Of a stretch of 64,000 bases of DNA, positions 42,335 through 52,416 are shown in pieces. Both the position numbers and the translations under genes were made by a program. Numbering within the stretch: position 1 is the first letter of the stretch; each line of letters begins with the position of its first letter. Location: the NCBI GenBank assembly GCA_016235125.1, contig JACRLZ010000002.1:496001-560000 (forward strand), written 5' to 3'. The stretch comes from Sphingobacteriales bacterium (lineage in GTDB: Bacteria > Bacteroidota > Bacteroidia > Chitinophagales > Chitinophagaceae). The notes under the pieces are model-generated. The model saw only the letters and a list, made by a program, of their open reading frames with translations, was not told the DNA's origin and did not search any database.

Positions 42335-44479
42335 ATGGCTGATTTAAAATTTCAAAGAAACTTTGGTATAGCCGCTCACATTGATGCCGGCAAAACCACC
42401 ACTACGGAACGTATTCTCCGTTATACGGGGATGATACATAAGATCGGTGAAGTGCATGATGGCGCTGCTACCACCGACTGGATGGAGCAGGAAAAGGAGA
42501 GAGGTATCACCATCACTTCTGCTGCGGTAAGCTGCCAGTGGAATTTTCCTACAGTATTAGGCAAACCTACCCCGGAAACAAAAAAATATTATTTCAACAT
42601 CATTGATACTCCCGGCCACGTTGACTTTACCGTGGAGGTAGAACGTTCAATGCGGGTATTGGACGGACTGATTGCTTTGTTCAGCGCTGTAGATGGTGTG
42701 GAGCCTCAATCGGAAACAGTTTGGCGCCAGGCTAATCGTTATAATGTTCCCCGAATTGGTTTTGTAAACAAGATGGACCGTGCCGGAGCCGACTTTTTGA
42801 ACGTAGTGAAGCAGGTAAAGGAAATGCTCGGTTCAAAAGCAGTTCCTCTTCAATTGCCGATTGGCGCTGAAGATGATTTCAAAGGTGTGGTTGACCTTAT
42901 CAAAATGAAAGGCATCATCTGGCATATGGAAACTGAAGGAATGACATTTGATGAGATCCCAGTGCCTGCTGATATGCTGGAAGAAGCTAAAGAATGGAGA
43001 GCAAGTCTTGTTGAGGCTGTGGCAGAATATGATGACAAACTGATGGAGAAATTCTTTGATAATCCCGACAGCATTACCGAAGATGAAATGCATGAAGCCA
43101 TCCGCAAAGCAACGATTGATCTTTCAATTGTACCGATGATGTGCGGTTCTTCATTTAAAAATAAAGGTGTTCAGACTGCATTGGATGCCGTGTGCCGTTA
43201 CCTGCCCAGCCCGGTGGATGTTGCTTCTGTAGAAGGAATAAATCCTGATACGGGAGAAACAGAAAGCCGCAAACCAGAAGCAAGCGAACCTTTCGCTGCA
43301 TTGGCTTTCAAAATCATGACCGATCCTTTTGTGGGTCGCCTTGCATTTTTCCGGGTATACTCCGGACACCTGGATGCAGGTTCTTATGTGCTGAATGTAA
43401 GAAGTGGTAAGAAAGAACGTATTAGCCGCATCATGAAGATGTTTGCCAATAAACAAAACCCGATTGATTTTATTGAAGCGGGAGACATTGGCGCTGCAGT
43501 TGGTTTTAAAGAAATTAAAACCGGGGATACACTTTGTCAGGAAGACCATCCGATAACATTGGAGAATATGTTTATTCCTGAACCGGTGATCTCCGTAGCT
43601 GTTGAGCCAAAGACACAGGCTGATGTTGACAAGATGGGTATGGCTATTGCCAAACTTGTTGAGGAAGATCCCACACTTCGGGTAAAAACAGATGAAGATA
43701 CAGGACAAACCATTCTTTCAGGAATGGGAGAATTGCATCTTGAGATCATTGTGGACAGGATGAAAAGGGAATTTAAAGTGGAGGTGAACCAGGGCGCCCC
43801 GCAGGTTGCTTATAAAGAAGCGTTCCAGGCAACCGTTGAACACAGAGAGATTCTGAAGAAACAAACCGGTGGCCGTGGTAAGTTTGCTGACATAGTATTT
43901 GACCTTGGTCCCGTTGATGCCGACTGGCAGGCAGAGAATCCGGATAAGCATTACCAGTTTGTGAATGATTTATTTGGCGGGTCTATTCCCCGTGAATATG
44001 TACCGGCCATTCAAAAAGGTTTTGAGCAGGCAATGTCAACCGGTGTGTTGGCAAGTTATCCTGTTAATAATATGAAGATCCGTGTGCATGATGGCAGCTT
44101 CCATGCTGTGGACTCTGATTCCATGTCGTTTGAATTGTGTGCCAAATCCGGTTTCCGTGAAGCAGCAAGAAAAGCAAAACCTGTTTTACTGGAGCCAATC
44201 ATGAAAGTGGAAGTGGTTACACCTGATCAATACATGGGAGATGTAACCGGCGACCTGAACCGCCGTCGTGGAATGCTGGAAGGTATGGACAGCCGCAACA
44301 ATGCCCAGGTGATTAAAGCTAAAGTACCCCTGAGTGAAATGTTTGGGTATGTAACCCAGCTTCGTTCGCTCAGTTCCGGAAGAGCATCTTCAACCATGGA
44401 GTTTTCACATTATGCCCCGGCGCCGGCAGGTATTGCCGAAGAGGTAATTGCGAAAGTGAAAGGGAAAGTGAGTGCATAA
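42335..44479 (+). CDS. fusA: Elongation factor G
   Basis: EF-G drives GTP-dependent ribosomal translocation. The 714 residues include the G motifs [21 protein letters not shown] and [10 protein letters not shown], then domains II-V to the C-terminal [22 protein letters not shown]. In most Bacteroidota fusA sits between rpsL-rpsG and rpsJ; here no rpsL or rpsG precedes it, and a secreted-protein gene lies between it and rpsJ. It has its own promoter and terminator. Confidence 0.97.
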   Translation: MADLKFQRNFGIAAHIDAGKTTTTERILRYTGMIHKIGEVHDGAATTDWMEQEKERGITITSAAVSCQWNFPTVLGKPTPETKKYYFNIIDTPGHVDFTVEVERSMRVLDGLIALFSAVDGVEPQSETVWRQANRYNVPRIGFVNKMDRAGADFLNVVKQVKEMLGSKAVPLQLPIGAEDDFKGVVDLIKMKGIIWHMETEGMTFDEIPVPADMLEEAKEWRASLVEAVAEYDDKLMEKFFDNPDSITEDEMHEAIRKATIDLSIVPMMCGSSFKNKGVQTALDAVCRYLPSPVDVASVEGINPDTGETESRKPEASEPFAALAFKIMTDPFVGRLAFFRVYSGHLDAGSYVLNVRSGKKERISRIMKMFANKQNPIDFIEAGDIGAAVGFKEIKTGDTLCQEDHPITLENMFIPEPVISVAVEPKTQADVDKMGMAIAKLVEEDPTLRVKTDEDTGQTILSGMGELHLEIIVDRMKREFKVEVNQGAPQVAYKEAFQATVEHREILKKQTGGRGKFADIVFDLGPVDADWQAENPDKHYQFVNDLFGGSIPREYVPAIQKGFEQAMSTGVLASYPVNNMKIRVHDGSFHAVDSDSMSFELCAKSGFREAARKAKPVLLEPIMKVEVVTPDQYMGDVTGDLNRRRGMLEGMDSRNNAQVIKAKVPLSEMFGYVTQLRSLSSGRASSTMEFSHYAPAPAGIAEEVIAKVKGKVSA

Positions 44480-44507
44480 TTTTTAATCCATTTATTTATT
44501 TTATAGT

Positions 44508-44539
44508 ATCCCGCCCTGATTTATCAGTGCGGGATTTTT
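44508..44539 (+). terminator. fusA terminator
   Basis: ATCCCGC and GCGGGAT arms extend inwards by CTGAT/ATCAG with one mismatch and a TT loop, then T5. Ends fusA transcription. Confidence 0.9.
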
Positions 44540-44733
44540 AATGTGAGTAATTTCTTATCTCAGGTCAATCTTTTCAAACCCCTGTGGCACTGTGTTTGCT
44601 AAACACAATGCTGGAATTCTCTCCGTTTTTAAGGTTCTTTGGCTGGCGTAGCCAACCATGAAAAACACAATGTTCAAGGCCTGCTTGCCGCGGGTTAAGG
44701 GTTAAGGACTCAGCAATGGGTCCTTATTTTTTT
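44540..44733 (+). other. Structured intergenic region ending in a terminator-like hairpin
   Basis: Three hairpins occur: GTGTTT/AAACAC, TGGCT/AGCCA and AAGGACTC/GGGTCCTT (44704-44725, followed by ATTTTTTT). There is no open frame. The terminator at its end, with no coding gene before it, raises the chance of a small RNA; no known family is recognised. Confidence 0.4.
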
Positions 44734-44785
44734 CACCTTATCTTTTAGGTTATTCTGTAACTTGTTTCCGGCAAAAATCAAATTG

Positions 44786-46966
44786 ATGAGTAAAAGAGTG
44801 TTTCTGTTTTTTATCAGCTTTCAGGTCTTTCTTACAGCCATTAGCCAGGAGAAATTGCTGACAGCAGGAATGAAGATCACCACATCATCCCGGATCAAAA
44901 AATCAATTTACAAACTGGATGCCCCGGTTGATACTTCACAGAGCGTAGTGTTGATTGAAGGCAATAATATCACTGTGGATTTTAATACTGCAGAAATGAA
45001 AGGCAGTAATGGCACAATAAATCCCGATGAATTTTTCGGAGTAGCAGTTATCATCCGCAACTGCAAAAATGTAACCATCAAAAACCTGAAAGCAAGAAGT
45101 TATAAAATTGCCCTGCTGGCAAGAAATGTGGAGAAGCTTACTTTAGAAAACTGCGACTTCAGTTATAATTATCGCCAGCATCTCAACAGTACACAGGAAA
45201 AGGAAGATGTATCTGACTGGCTAAGCCATCATCGCAATGAGAATGATGAATGGTTACGGTATGGAGCCGCCATGTATTTGAAGGACTGCAACAATTTTAT
45301 TGTAAGGAATTGTAAGGTAACCGGAGGACAAAATGCGCTGATGATAATGCGTTGCAACGATGGGCTGATTGTAAATAATGATTTTTCATTTAACTCAGGA
45401 ATTGGAATTGGTATGTACCGCAGCAACCGAAACAGGATTATTTACAACCGGCTAATTTTTAATATAAGGGGTTACAGCGACGGGGTATATAACAGAGGAC
45501 AGGACAGTGCGGGGATATTGGTATATGAACAAAGCAACGATAATATTTTTTATAGAAATATTGCAACGCATGGAGGGGATGGGTTTTTTCTCTGGGCTGG
45601 ACAGACAACCATGGATACCGGAGAGGGAGGGTGTAATGATAATGTTATATATGGGAATGATTTTTCTTATGCCTCTAATAATGGGATAGAAGCGACATTC
45701 AGCAGGAATAAAATAGTCAACAATAGAATGATTGAATGTGATTATGGGGTATGGGCTGGATATAGCTACCAAACAATTTTCGGAAAAAATTATTTTCAGG
45801 ATAACCGCACAGCTATTGCAATTGAGCATGGACAGGAAAACAAATTATTTTTTAATAGTTTTCAAAAAAATAAAATGTCCGTCCGGCTTTGGGCAAATAA
45901 AAAGCAACCTGCCGGCTGGGGTTATGCCGCTAAACGAGACACCAGAAGCCGTGATTATGTGTTGTATAATAATCTCCTGTACAATTGTAACAATACATAC
46001 GATATAAAGCTTACTGATAATATAAAAATTTGTGACCTGATACAGGAATGTAAAGATTCATTTTTACCAGATTCAAGTGTTACAAATTTTACCCGCAGTT
46101 GCAAGACAATGCCCCAATTCAAATCAGAAGATACCTCAGTTTATTTACCCAGGATTAAAAACTATAAAGATTCGTTCCGGAAATTCCCAAAATACGATGG
46201 CCGCAAAAACATCATGATCACTGAATGGGGGCCATATGATTTTCGTTCACCAATCATCTGGAATACAAATCCAACTGATACATCATCAATAATGAAATTT
46301 AATTTGATTGGTCCGAAAGGGAAATGGCAGATCAAAAATATTAAAGGAGTAAAAAATATTTCTGCAAGCAGCGGAACATTTCCTGCAAACATTACAGCAG
46401 AGAAAACAAAAGGGGAGAGGACGGATATTTTAATTGAACTGGAATACACCGGTTCTGCCATCACGACTGTATTTGGTGAAAAAATTTCGGCAGGCAAACC
46501 TTATAAGTTTCAGTTCAGAAAATTCTTTCAGCCCATTGACTGGGAAGTTTTGTTTTATAGTCTTGATACAACCTATCATAATCCTATTACAACAGGTATG
46601 CTTTTCTCCATGACTGAAAGAAAAGCTCCTTTCAGGACTGAAAAAACAAATAAACTTGATTATGCATGGTGGGGTGGAATAAAAGAAACCGGAGTTCAAC
46701 ACAGACAGTTCATTACTTCAGCAAACGGTAGTGCCAGATTTTTGCCGGACAATTATGAATTATCCGTAACATGGGATGATGCCGTCAGGGTTTATGTTGA
46801 TGAAAAACTGGTAATTGACGAATGGAATCCATCCAGGTACAGTTTTGATGAATCCCCCAATAAAAAAGTCAGACTCAGGTTAGGAGGTAATCATAATTTC
46901 AGGGTCGAACATGTTGAGCTTGGAGGCTTCGCAACCTTAAGCCTGAAAATCAAACCTGTAGAGTAA
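44786..46966 (+). CDS. Secreted right-handed beta-helix protein with C-terminal PA14 domain
   Basis: The 726-residue protein starts at ATG 44786 with a signal peptide (cut near TAISQ). Residues about 50-410 form NosD/pectate-lyase-like parallel beta-helix repeats (VNNDFSFNSGIGIGMYRSN, IYGNDFSYASNNGIEATFS). The last 120 residues (SARFLPDNYELSVTWDDAVRVYVD to LGGFATLSLKI) are a PA14-type carbohydrate-binding domain. It looks like a polysaccharide-handling protein, though no catalytic site is assigned. Its position between fusA and rpsJ is unusual. Confidence 0.88.
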   Translation: MSKRVFLFFISFQVFLTAISQEKLLTAGMKITTSSRIKKSIYKLDAPVDTSQSVVLIEGNNITVDFNTAEMKGSNGTINPDEFFGVAVIIRNCKNVTIKNLKARSYKIALLARNVEKLTLENCDFSYNYRQHLNSTQEKEDVSDWLSHHRNENDEWLRYGAAMYLKDCNNFIVRNCKVTGGQNALMIMRCNDGLIVNNDFSFNSGIGIGMYRSNRNRIIYNRLIFNIRGYSDGVYNRGQDSAGILVYEQSNDNIFYRNIATHGGDGFFLWAGQTTMDTGEGGCNDNVIYGNDFSYASNNGIEATFSRNKIVNNRMIECDYGVWAGYSYQTIFGKNYFQDNRTAIAIEHGQENKLFFNSFQKNKMSVRLWANKKQPAGWGYAAKRDTRSRDYVLYNNLLYNCNNTYDIKLTDNIKICDLIQECKDSFLPDSSVTNFTRSCKTMPQFKSEDTSVYLPRIKNYKDSFRKFPKYDGRKNIMITEWGPYDFRSPIIWNTNPTDTSSIMKFNLIGPKGKWQIKNIKGVKNISASSGTFPANITAEKTKGERTDILIELEYTGSAITTVFGEKISAGKPYKFQFRKFFQPIDWEVLFYSLDTTYHNPITTGMLFSMTERKAPFRTEKTNKLDYAWWGGIKETGVQHRQFITSANGSARFLPDNYELSVTWDDAVRVYVDEKLVIDEWNPSRYSFDESPNKKVRLRLGGNHNFRVEHVELGGFATLSLKIKPVE

Positions 46967-47020
46967 AGTTTGTTTGATGCGAGAAGATTGTCCACAACCT
47001 AAAAATTTATTTCCCAACTA

Positions 47021-47052
47021 TTTGGAGGGTACAGCTCTCAACCCTACCTTTG
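47021..47052 (+). promoter_or_regulatory. S10 operon promoter
   Basis: TTTG (47021-47024), 20 bases, TACCTTTG (47045-47052): an almost ideal Bacteroidota promoter 31 bases before rpsJ ATG 47083. It should drive the whole ribosomal cluster. Confidence 0.75.
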
Positions 47053-47082
47053 CACTCCCAAAAGAAAATTGGGTTTTCACAC

Positions 47083-47388
47083 ATGTCTCAGCGAATCAGG
47101 ATCAAATTACAGTCTTACGATCATAACCTGGTTGATAAATCAGCAGAAAAGATCGTAAAAACAGTACGTAGTACCGGCGCTGTGGTAACAGGACCAATTC
47201 CTTTGCCTACCCGCCGTAAGATATTCACTGTGTTGCGTTCACCTCACGTCAATAAGAAGAGTCGTGAACAGTTCCAGTTAGCAACCCACAAGAGATTGCT
47301 GGATATCTATACTTCTTCTTCGAGAACAGTGGATGCATTAAGTAAGTTGGATTTGCCGAGTGGTGTGGAAGTTGAAATTAAAGCGTAG
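47083..47388 (+). CDS. rpsJ: 30S ribosomal protein S10
   Basis: The first gene of the S10 cluster, 101 residues from ATG 47083 ([21 protein letters not shown]). S10 sits in the 30S head and also acts with NusB in antitermination. The in-frame upstream start at 47050 is inside the promoter and rejected. It is followed by an unusually long 272-bp gap full of palindromes. Confidence 0.96.
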   Translation: MSQRIRIKLQSYDHNLVDKSAEKIVKTVRSTGAVVTGPIPLPTRRKIFTVLRSPHVNKKSREQFQLATHKRLLDIYTSSSRTVDALSKLDLPSGVEVEIKA

Positions 47389-47399
47389 AAAACCCCAAA

Positions 47400-47415
47400 T
47401 CCGCCAATTGGCGGA
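47400..47415. repeat. TCCGCCAATTGGCGGA palindrome
   Basis: A perfect 16-bp palindrome 11 bases after the rpsJ stop. A degenerate relative with a CGCCGGCTGGCG core lies at 47460-47471. Confidence 0.8.
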
Positions 47416-47500
47416 GCTTGGAACAGTTCTTATAGAATAAAATTTTTCATCTCTCAATTCGCCGGCTGGCGGAGAAAAGAGCTCTGATACATAACTCTCT

Positions 47501-47520
47501 CAACCCTCTTTCAGGGGTTG
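47501..47520. repeat. CAACCCT/AGGGGTTG palindrome
   Basis: Imperfect arms with a CTTTC loop, followed by GGGG; related in style to the C/G-run palindromes of the aro operon. Confidence 0.6.
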
Positions 47521-47606
47521 GGGGTATATAAAACAAGCCATTCAGGGTTTGTTTACTGCCGGTACTTTCCCAAAAAGAAAAAGGTCGGTGGCAAACGGGG
47601 ATCGAG

Positions 47607-47623
47607 TCACGCCTTAGGCGTGA
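47607..47623. repeat. TCACGCCTTAGGCGTGA palindrome
   Basis: Perfect 8-bp arms around one base, 38 bases before the rplC ATG. Confidence 0.75.
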
Positions 47624-47660
47624 ATGTCCCAATAACCTTGCAGGCACAAATTGAACAACC

Positions 47661-48278
47661 ATGAAAGGTATTATTGGGAAAAAAATTGGAATGACCAGCA
47701 TCTTCGATCCTTCAGGTAAACAAACTGCCTGCACAATCATCGAGGCAGGTCCTTGTGTGGTTACACAGGTAAAAACCAAAGAGTCTAACGGGTACAATGC
47801 GCTTCAGCTATCTTTCGGTGATAAGAATGATAAACATTCCAACAAGGCTGAAAAGAATCACTTCTCAAAAGCACAAACTTCTCCCAAAAAATTTTCAAAA
47901 GAATTCAGGGATTTTGCCATTGAAAAAAATCTTGGCGAAACGGTTACTGTAGACATATTCGCCGAAGGCGAGCAGGTGGATGTTGTAGGTACTTCAAAAG
48001 GAAAAGGGTTCCAGGGAGTTGTTAAACGGCATGGATTTCATGGTGTTGGCGGACAATCTCACGGCCAGCATGACCGTAGCCGTGCACCCGGCTCACTTGG
48101 TAACTCATCTGATGCAAGTCGTGTAATGAAAGGAATGAAAATGGGTGGCCGCACAGGTACCGACCGTATAAAATTGAAAGGATTGAAAGTCGTGAAGATT
48201 TTCTCCGATAAAAACTACATTTTGATCAGTGGCTCTGTTCCCGGCTATAATGGTTCAATTGTTTTAATTCAGAAATAA
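47661..48278 (+). CDS. rplC: 50S ribosomal protein L3
   Basis: L3, 205 residues, is an early assembly protein near the peptidyl transferase centre. It starts [19 protein letters not shown] and includes the long internal loop [21 protein letters not shown], whose Gln is methylated in E. coli. Usual length and order after rpsJ. Confidence 0.96.
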   Translation: MKGIIGKKIGMTSIFDPSGKQTACTIIEAGPCVVTQVKTKESNGYNALQLSFGDKNDKHSNKAEKNHFSKAQTSPKKFSKEFRDFAIEKNLGETVTVDIFAEGEQVDVVGTSKGKGFQGVVKRHGFHGVGGQSHGQHDRSRAPGSLGNSSDASRVMKGMKMGGRTGTDRIKLKGLKVVKIFSDKNYILISGSVPGYNGSIVLIQK

Positions 48279-48284
48279 TTTACA

Positions 48285-48316
48285 GCGTAGAGGCGCAAAA
48301 TTTTGCGCCTCTACGC
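48285..48316. repeat. 32-bp perfect palindrome between rplC and rplD
   Basis: The 16-bp arm GCGTAGAGGCGCAAAA is mirrored exactly with no spacer. It lies 6 bases after the rplC stop and 16 bases before the rplD ATG. It would form a very stable hairpin in the middle of the operon mRNA. Confidence 0.95.
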
Positions 48317-48332
48317 ATTTAAAAATAATAGA

Positions 48333-48968
48333 ATGCAAATAGAAGTTTTAAATACGAAGGGAAAGAAAACCGGGAGAACTGTTGAGTTGCCCGAAGAAAT
48401 TTTCGGGGCTGAACCGAACAATCATGTTGTTTATCTCGCCGTCAAGCAATATCTGGCTACTCAGCACCAGGGCACTCATAAAGTGAAGACCCGTGCCGAG
48501 GTAAAAGGCGCCAGCCGTAAACTGCATCGTCAGAAAGGAACCGGTGGAAGCCGTAAGGGTAATATCAGAAACCCATTATACAAAGGTGGCGGTACCATTT
48601 TCGGACCTAAGCCACATAGCTATGATATTAAGCTTAACCGCAAGGTAAAAGACCTGGCAAGAGTATCTGCATTTTCGAGCAAGGCAAAAGATAATGCCAT
48701 TGTAGTGGTGGAAGATATTACCATTGATTCTCCAAAGACAAAAACCTTCGTTGACATTCTTGGTAATCTGAAAGTGGCTGATAAAAAAGTAATGTTTGTT
48801 CAGCCTGAAAATAACAATAACGTCGAGATGTCAATGCGGAATGTGCCCACTGTATTGGGGGTATTACTGAAAGACATTAATACATATGATGTTTTAAACG
48901 CCGATGTGCTGGTATTGACGGAGAGTGCAGCAAAACAATTTTCACTGGCTAAAAAAGCAGAAGCATAA
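48333..48968 (+). CDS. rplD: 50S ribosomal protein L4
   Basis: L4, 211 residues from ATG 48333 (MQIEVLNTKGKKTGRTVELP). The basic extended loop (GASRKLHRQKGTGGSRKGNIR) lines the exit tunnel. A start at 48303 in the same frame would translate half of the 32-bp palindrome and is rejected. In E. coli L4 also represses its own operon; no such site was recognised here. Confidence 0.95.
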   Translation: MQIEVLNTKGKKTGRTVELPEEIFGAEPNNHVVYLAVKQYLATQHQGTHKVKTRAEVKGASRKLHRQKGTGGSRKGNIRNPLYKGGGTIFGPKPHSYDIKLNRKVKDLARVSAFSSKAKDNAIVVVEDITIDSPKTKTFVDILGNLKVADKKVMFVQPENNNNVEMSMRNVPTVLGVLLKDINTYDVLNADVLVLTESAAKQFSLAKKAEA

Positions 48969-48992
48969 TCAGCAAACTGAAAAAAAAGAGTT

Positions 48993-49292
48993 ATGAAAAT
49001 TTCTGAAGTACTGATAAGACCGATTTTAACCGAGAAAGCAAATGCCCAGCAGGAAAAACTGCGCCGCTATGCTTTTAAGGTCAACAGAAATGCAAACAAG
49101 CTGGAGATAAAAAAAGCTGTTGAGAGTTTTTATGGTGTTACTGTTACGAATGTAAACACCTCTGTATCTCCGGGTAAAAATAAAAGCCGCTTTACAAAAG
49201 CTGGTGTAATATCCGGCCGCAAGCCTTCTTACAAAAAAGCTTTTGTGACCGTTGCTGAAGGAGAAAATATTGATTTGTATTCAAGCATTTGA
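48993..49292 (+). CDS. rplW: 50S ribosomal protein L23
   Basis: L23, 99 residues, at the tunnel exit where trigger factor and SRP dock. MKISEVLIRPILTEKANAQQEKLRRYAFKVN is the characteristic N-terminal segment (first half shown by its order here). The C-terminal ENIDLYSSI is short. A palindrome-bearing 95-bp gap separates it from rplB. Confidence 0.94.
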   Translation: MKISEVLIRPILTEKANAQQEKLRRYAFKVNRNANKLEIKKAVESFYGVTVTNVNTSVSPGKNKSRFTKAGVISGRKPSYKKAFVTVAEGENIDLYSSI

Positions 49293-49299
49293 TCCTCCT

Positions 49300-49327
49300 G
49301 GTCTCCTTCGCTGAAGCTACGGAGACC
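49300..49327. repeat. GGTCTCC/GGAGACC palindromic element
   Basis: The 7-bp arms enclose CTTC-GCT-GAAG, a second small hairpin. It lies in the rplW-rplB gap. Confidence 0.75.
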
Positions 49328-49387
49328 GAAGAATGGCAATCAACCGCCGCGAAGTGTTGAATTAAAAGAAAAATGAATAATTAACAA

Positions 49388-50224
49388 ATGGCACTAAAAA
49401 AATTTAAACCGGTAACAGCAGGAACCCGCTGGAGAATTGGCAATGCTTATGCTGAGGTTACTACAAATGTTCCTGAGAAAAGCCTGGTAGAAGCTAAACC
49501 AAGAGGCGGTGGCCGTAATTCATCGGGTCATTTATCCATGCGTTATCGTGGTGGTGGTCATAAAAAGAAGTACCGCATCATTGACTTTAAAAGAAATAAA
49601 GCAGGTGTTGCAACAGTAGAGTCCATTCAGTATGACCCCAACCGCTCTGCATTCATAGCATTGGTTAATTATGCTGATGGCGAAAAAAGATACATACTTG
49701 CTCCGCAAGGTTTACAGGTTGGTGCAAAAGTGGAAAGCGGTAATGATGTGGCGCCCGAAGTAGGCAATTCTCTTCCGATGAAGAATATGCCGCTTGGTAC
49801 CAATGTTCACAATATTGAAATGCAACCTGGTCAGGGAGGCAAATTGGCCCGTAGCGCCGGTTCTTCTGCCCAGTTAACCAATAAAGAAGACAAGTACGCA
49901 ATCTTAAAAATGCCTTCAGGTGAATTAAGAAAGGTATTGATCAATTGCTATGCAACGGTTGGTGTTGTCAGCAACAGCGATCATAGCCTGCAGAGTATGG
50001 GTAAGGCCGGACGTAACAGGTGGAGAGGCATTAAACCAAGAAACCGTGGTGTGGCGATGAACCCCGTTGATCACCCAATGGGTGGTGGTGAAGGTAAAGC
50101 TTCAGGTGGTCAGCCAAGAAGCAGAAATGGACAGTATTCAAGAGGATTGAAAACAAGAACAAGAGGAAAAGGAAGCGACAAATTGATTATTCAGCGTAAG
50201 AATGGGAGCAAGATTTCTAAATAA
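49388..50224 (+). CDS. rplB: 50S ribosomal protein L2
   Basis: L2, 278 residues, needed for subunit joining and peptidyl transfer. Typical blocks: [24 protein letters not shown], the central OB-like and SH3-like domains, and the C-terminal [18 protein letters not shown] with the conserved His. Length and order are as expected. Confidence 0.97.
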   Translation: MALKKFKPVTAGTRWRIGNAYAEVTTNVPEKSLVEAKPRGGGRNSSGHLSMRYRGGGHKKKYRIIDFKRNKAGVATVESIQYDPNRSAFIALVNYADGEKRYILAPQGLQVGAKVESGNDVAPEVGNSLPMKNMPLGTNVHNIEMQPGQGGKLARSAGSSAQLTNKEDKYAILKMPSGELRKVLINCYATVGVVSNSDHSLQSMGKAGRNRWRGIKPRNRGVAMNPVDHPMGGGEGKASGGQPRSRNGQYSRGLKTRTRGKGSDKLIIQRKNGSKISK

Positions 50225-50254
50225 AACTTATAAAAATTAACAACGTCATAAATT

Positions 50255-50539
50255 ATGGCTCGTTCAATTAAAAAAGGTCCTTATGTGGCAACACATCTTG
50301 AAAAAAAGGTTTTGTCAATCAATGAGGGCAAAAGCAAAAAATCGGTGATCAAAACATGGAGCCGTCGTTCCACTATAACTCCTGATTTTGTTGGCCACAC
50401 TTTTGCAGTGCACAACGGAAATAAATTTATTCCTGTGTATGTTACTGAGTTCATGGTAGGTCATAAACTGGGTGAATTCGCACCCACCCGCCAGTTCAAA
50501 GGGCATTCAAGCAAGAAGATAGAAGCAGCGGCATCATAA
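50255..50539 (+). CDS. rpsS: 30S ribosomal protein S19
   Basis: S19, 94 residues, in the 30S head near the A-site finger. Starts [19 protein letters not shown]; contains [21 protein letters not shown] and [16 protein letters not shown]. Cotranscribed with its neighbours. Confidence 0.96.
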   Translation: MARSIKKGPYVATHLEKKVLSINEGKSKKSVIKTWSRRSTITPDFVGHTFAVHNGNKFIPVYVTEFMVGHKLGEFAPTRQFKGHSSKKIEAAAS

Positions 50540-50565
50540 AAATTAATTGTTGAAATAAGAATAAA

Positions 50566-50913
50566 ATGGAAGCAGTAGCTAAACTCAGAAATTACCCCAC
50601 TTCGCCCCGCAAGATGCGGTTATTGGCTGATCTCATCCGTGGCCAGAAAGTGGAAAAGGTATTGGCCGAACTGGAACATAGTCCTAAAGACCCGGCAGTG
50701 CCTTTGCGCAAACTGGTGTTAAGTGCCATAAACAACTGGAAACAAAAGAATGAAGGCGGTGATGAAAGTCAGTTGGTGGTAAAAACAATTTTTGTGGATG
50801 GCGCCCGGACATTGAAGCGTATGCGTCCTGCCCCGCAGGGCCGTGGTTACCGTGTTCGCAAACGCAGCAACCATATAACCGTGATTGTGGATACAAAAGA
50901 ATCAAAAAACTAA
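50566..50913 (+). CDS. rplV: 50S ribosomal protein L22
   Basis: L22, 115 residues; its beta-hairpin ([25 protein letters not shown]) lines the exit tunnel at the macrolide-sensitive constriction. N-terminal [23 protein letters not shown] is typical. Confidence 0.95.
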   Translation: MEAVAKLRNYPTSPRKMRLLADLIRGQKVEKVLAELEHSPKDPAVPLRKLVLSAINNWKQKNEGGDESQLVVKTIFVDGARTLKRMRPAPQGRGYRVRKRSNHITVIVDTKESKN

Positions 50914-50934
50914 ACGAATTAATAAACCAATAAC

Positions 50935-51720
50935 ATGGGTCAAAAAGCAAATCCGATTGGTAACAGGTTAGGCATCATCCGCGGATGGGAATCTAACTGG
51001 TATGGCAATAAAAAAGATTATGCCGGCAAGTTGATTGAAGATAATAAGATCAGGGCATACCTGAATGCCCGTATCAACAAAGGCGGCATCTCTAAAATTG
51101 TTATTGAACGAACATTAGGAAAACTGATCATTACTATCCATACTTCCAAGCCGGGTATCATCATTGGTAAAGGTGGTGGTGAGGTAGACCGTATTAAAGA
51201 GGAATTAAAGAAGCTTACCAATAAGGAAGATGTGCAGATCAATATTCTTGAGATCCGTCGTCCCGAACTGGATGCCATGATAGTGGCTGACACCATTGCA
51301 AGGCAGATTGAGAACCGTATCAATTATAAGAGGGCTATTAAAATGTCAATTGCTTCTGCATTGCGCATGGGGGCAGAAGGAATTAAAGTAAAAGTAGCCG
51401 GACGTTTGGGCGGAGCCGAGATTGCCCGTACAGAGGAGATCAAACAGGGTCGTGTGCCTCTTCATACTTTTCGTATGGATATTGATTATGCTAATGTATT
51501 TGCACTTACTGTATATGGGAAGATCGGTATCAAAGTATGGATTTGTAAGGGTGAGGTATTAACCAAAAGAGATCTTAATCCAAATTTTGTTGGTGGCAAG
51601 AGCGAAGTAACCGACAGAAGGGAAAGAAGAGATGACCGTGGTGGTGATCGCCGTGATGACAGAAGAGGTGATAGAAGGGGAGACAGGAGAGGTGGTGGCG
51701 GAAGAGATAAGAGAAATTAA
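50935..51720 (+). CDS. rpsC: 30S ribosomal protein S3 with Arg/Asp-rich tail
   Basis: S3, 261 residues, at the mRNA entry tunnel. [13 protein letters not shown], the KH-domain loop [16 protein letters not shown] and the [21 protein letters not shown] block are seen. The last 40 residues form a low-complexity [12 protein letters not shown] tail, longer than in E. coli (233 residues); such tails occur in other Bacteroidota S3 proteins. Confidence 0.95.
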   Translation: MGQKANPIGNRLGIIRGWESNWYGNKKDYAGKLIEDNKIRAYLNARINKGGISKIVIERTLGKLIITIHTSKPGIIIGKGGGEVDRIKEELKKLTNKEDVQINILEIRRPELDAMIVADTIARQIENRINYKRAIKMSIASALRMGAEGIKVKVAGRLGGAEIARTEEIKQGRVPLHTFRMDIDYANVFALTVYGKIGIKVWICKGEVLTKRDLNPNFVGGKSEVTDRRERRDDRGGDRRDDRRGDRRGDRRGGGGRDKRN

Positions 51721-51762
51721 ATGATTCACAAACAAGAAACCAGTAAATAGAAATTTTATACA

Positions 51763-52185
51763 ATGTTACAACCGAAAAGAACGAAGCACAGGAAAATGCA
51801 GAAGGGCCGCATGAAAGGCAATGCAAAAAGAGGTGCAACCATTGCATTTGGTTCATATGCATTGAAGGCCCTGGATCAGCATTGGCTTACTGACCGGCAG
51901 ATTGAAGCTGCCCGCCAGGCGTTGACCCGTGAGATGAAAAGAGAAGGTAATGTATGGATCCGCATTTTCCCCGACAAACCGATTACCCGCAAACCTCTCG
52001 AAGTAAGGATGGGTAAAGGAAAAGGTAATCTTGAATTTTGGGCTGCTGTGGTAAAACCCGGACGTATTTTATTTGAAGTGGATGGTGTGGATGAGAAAAC
52101 AGCCAAAGCATCTTTATCGCTGGCTGCTGGCAAACTGCCTGTGAAAACAAAGATTATCAAACGCAGAGACCTGGAAACTGCATAA
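51763..52185 (+). CDS. rplP: 50S ribosomal protein L16
   Basis: L16, 140 residues, at the A-site side of the peptidyl transferase centre. [19 protein letters not shown] and the [21 protein letters not shown] block (here [17 protein letters not shown]) are diagnostic. Confidence 0.96.
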   Translation: MLQPKRTKHRKMQKGRMKGNAKRGATIAFGSYALKALDQHWLTDRQIEAARQALTREMKREGNVWIRIFPDKPITRKPLEVRMGKGKGNLEFWAAVVKPGRILFEVDGVDEKTAKASLSLAAGKLPVKTKIIKRRDLETA

Positions 52186-52205
52186 TAATTTATAAATCGT
52201 AAGCG

Positions 52206-52415
52206 ATGTCAAAGAAAAAAGATTTTGTAAAAAGCATACATGGCATGAACGAACAGGATCTGAAGGCAAGACTGGAAGAAGATAAGCAACGGTTAAAGAA
52301 GCTGGAGTTTGCCCATACCATTTCTCCGCTGGAGAACCCGATGACGATTCGTTCATTACGCAGGGATATTGCCCGTTTGAAAACAGAACTGAAATTAAAG
52401 CAACAACAAGCATAA
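52206..52415 (+). CDS. rpmC: 50S ribosomal protein L29
   Basis: L29, 69 residues, helical hairpin at the tunnel exit. Contains [21 protein letters not shown] and [19 protein letters not shown]. One base separates its stop from rpsQ. Confidence 0.93.
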   Translation: MSKKKDFVKSIHGMNEQDLKARLEEDKQRLKKLEFAHTISPLENPMTIRSLRRDIARLKTELKLKQQQA

Positions 52416-52416
52416 A

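Noticed and set aside
43151..43708. 185-codon minus-strand frame inside fusA
   Set aside because: Shadow of the highly conserved EF-G coding sequence.
47447..47797. 116-codon minus-strand frame across the rpsJ-rplC gap
   Set aside because: It crosses the palindromic gap and the rplC start; no conserved sequence. Its openness follows from repeat composition.
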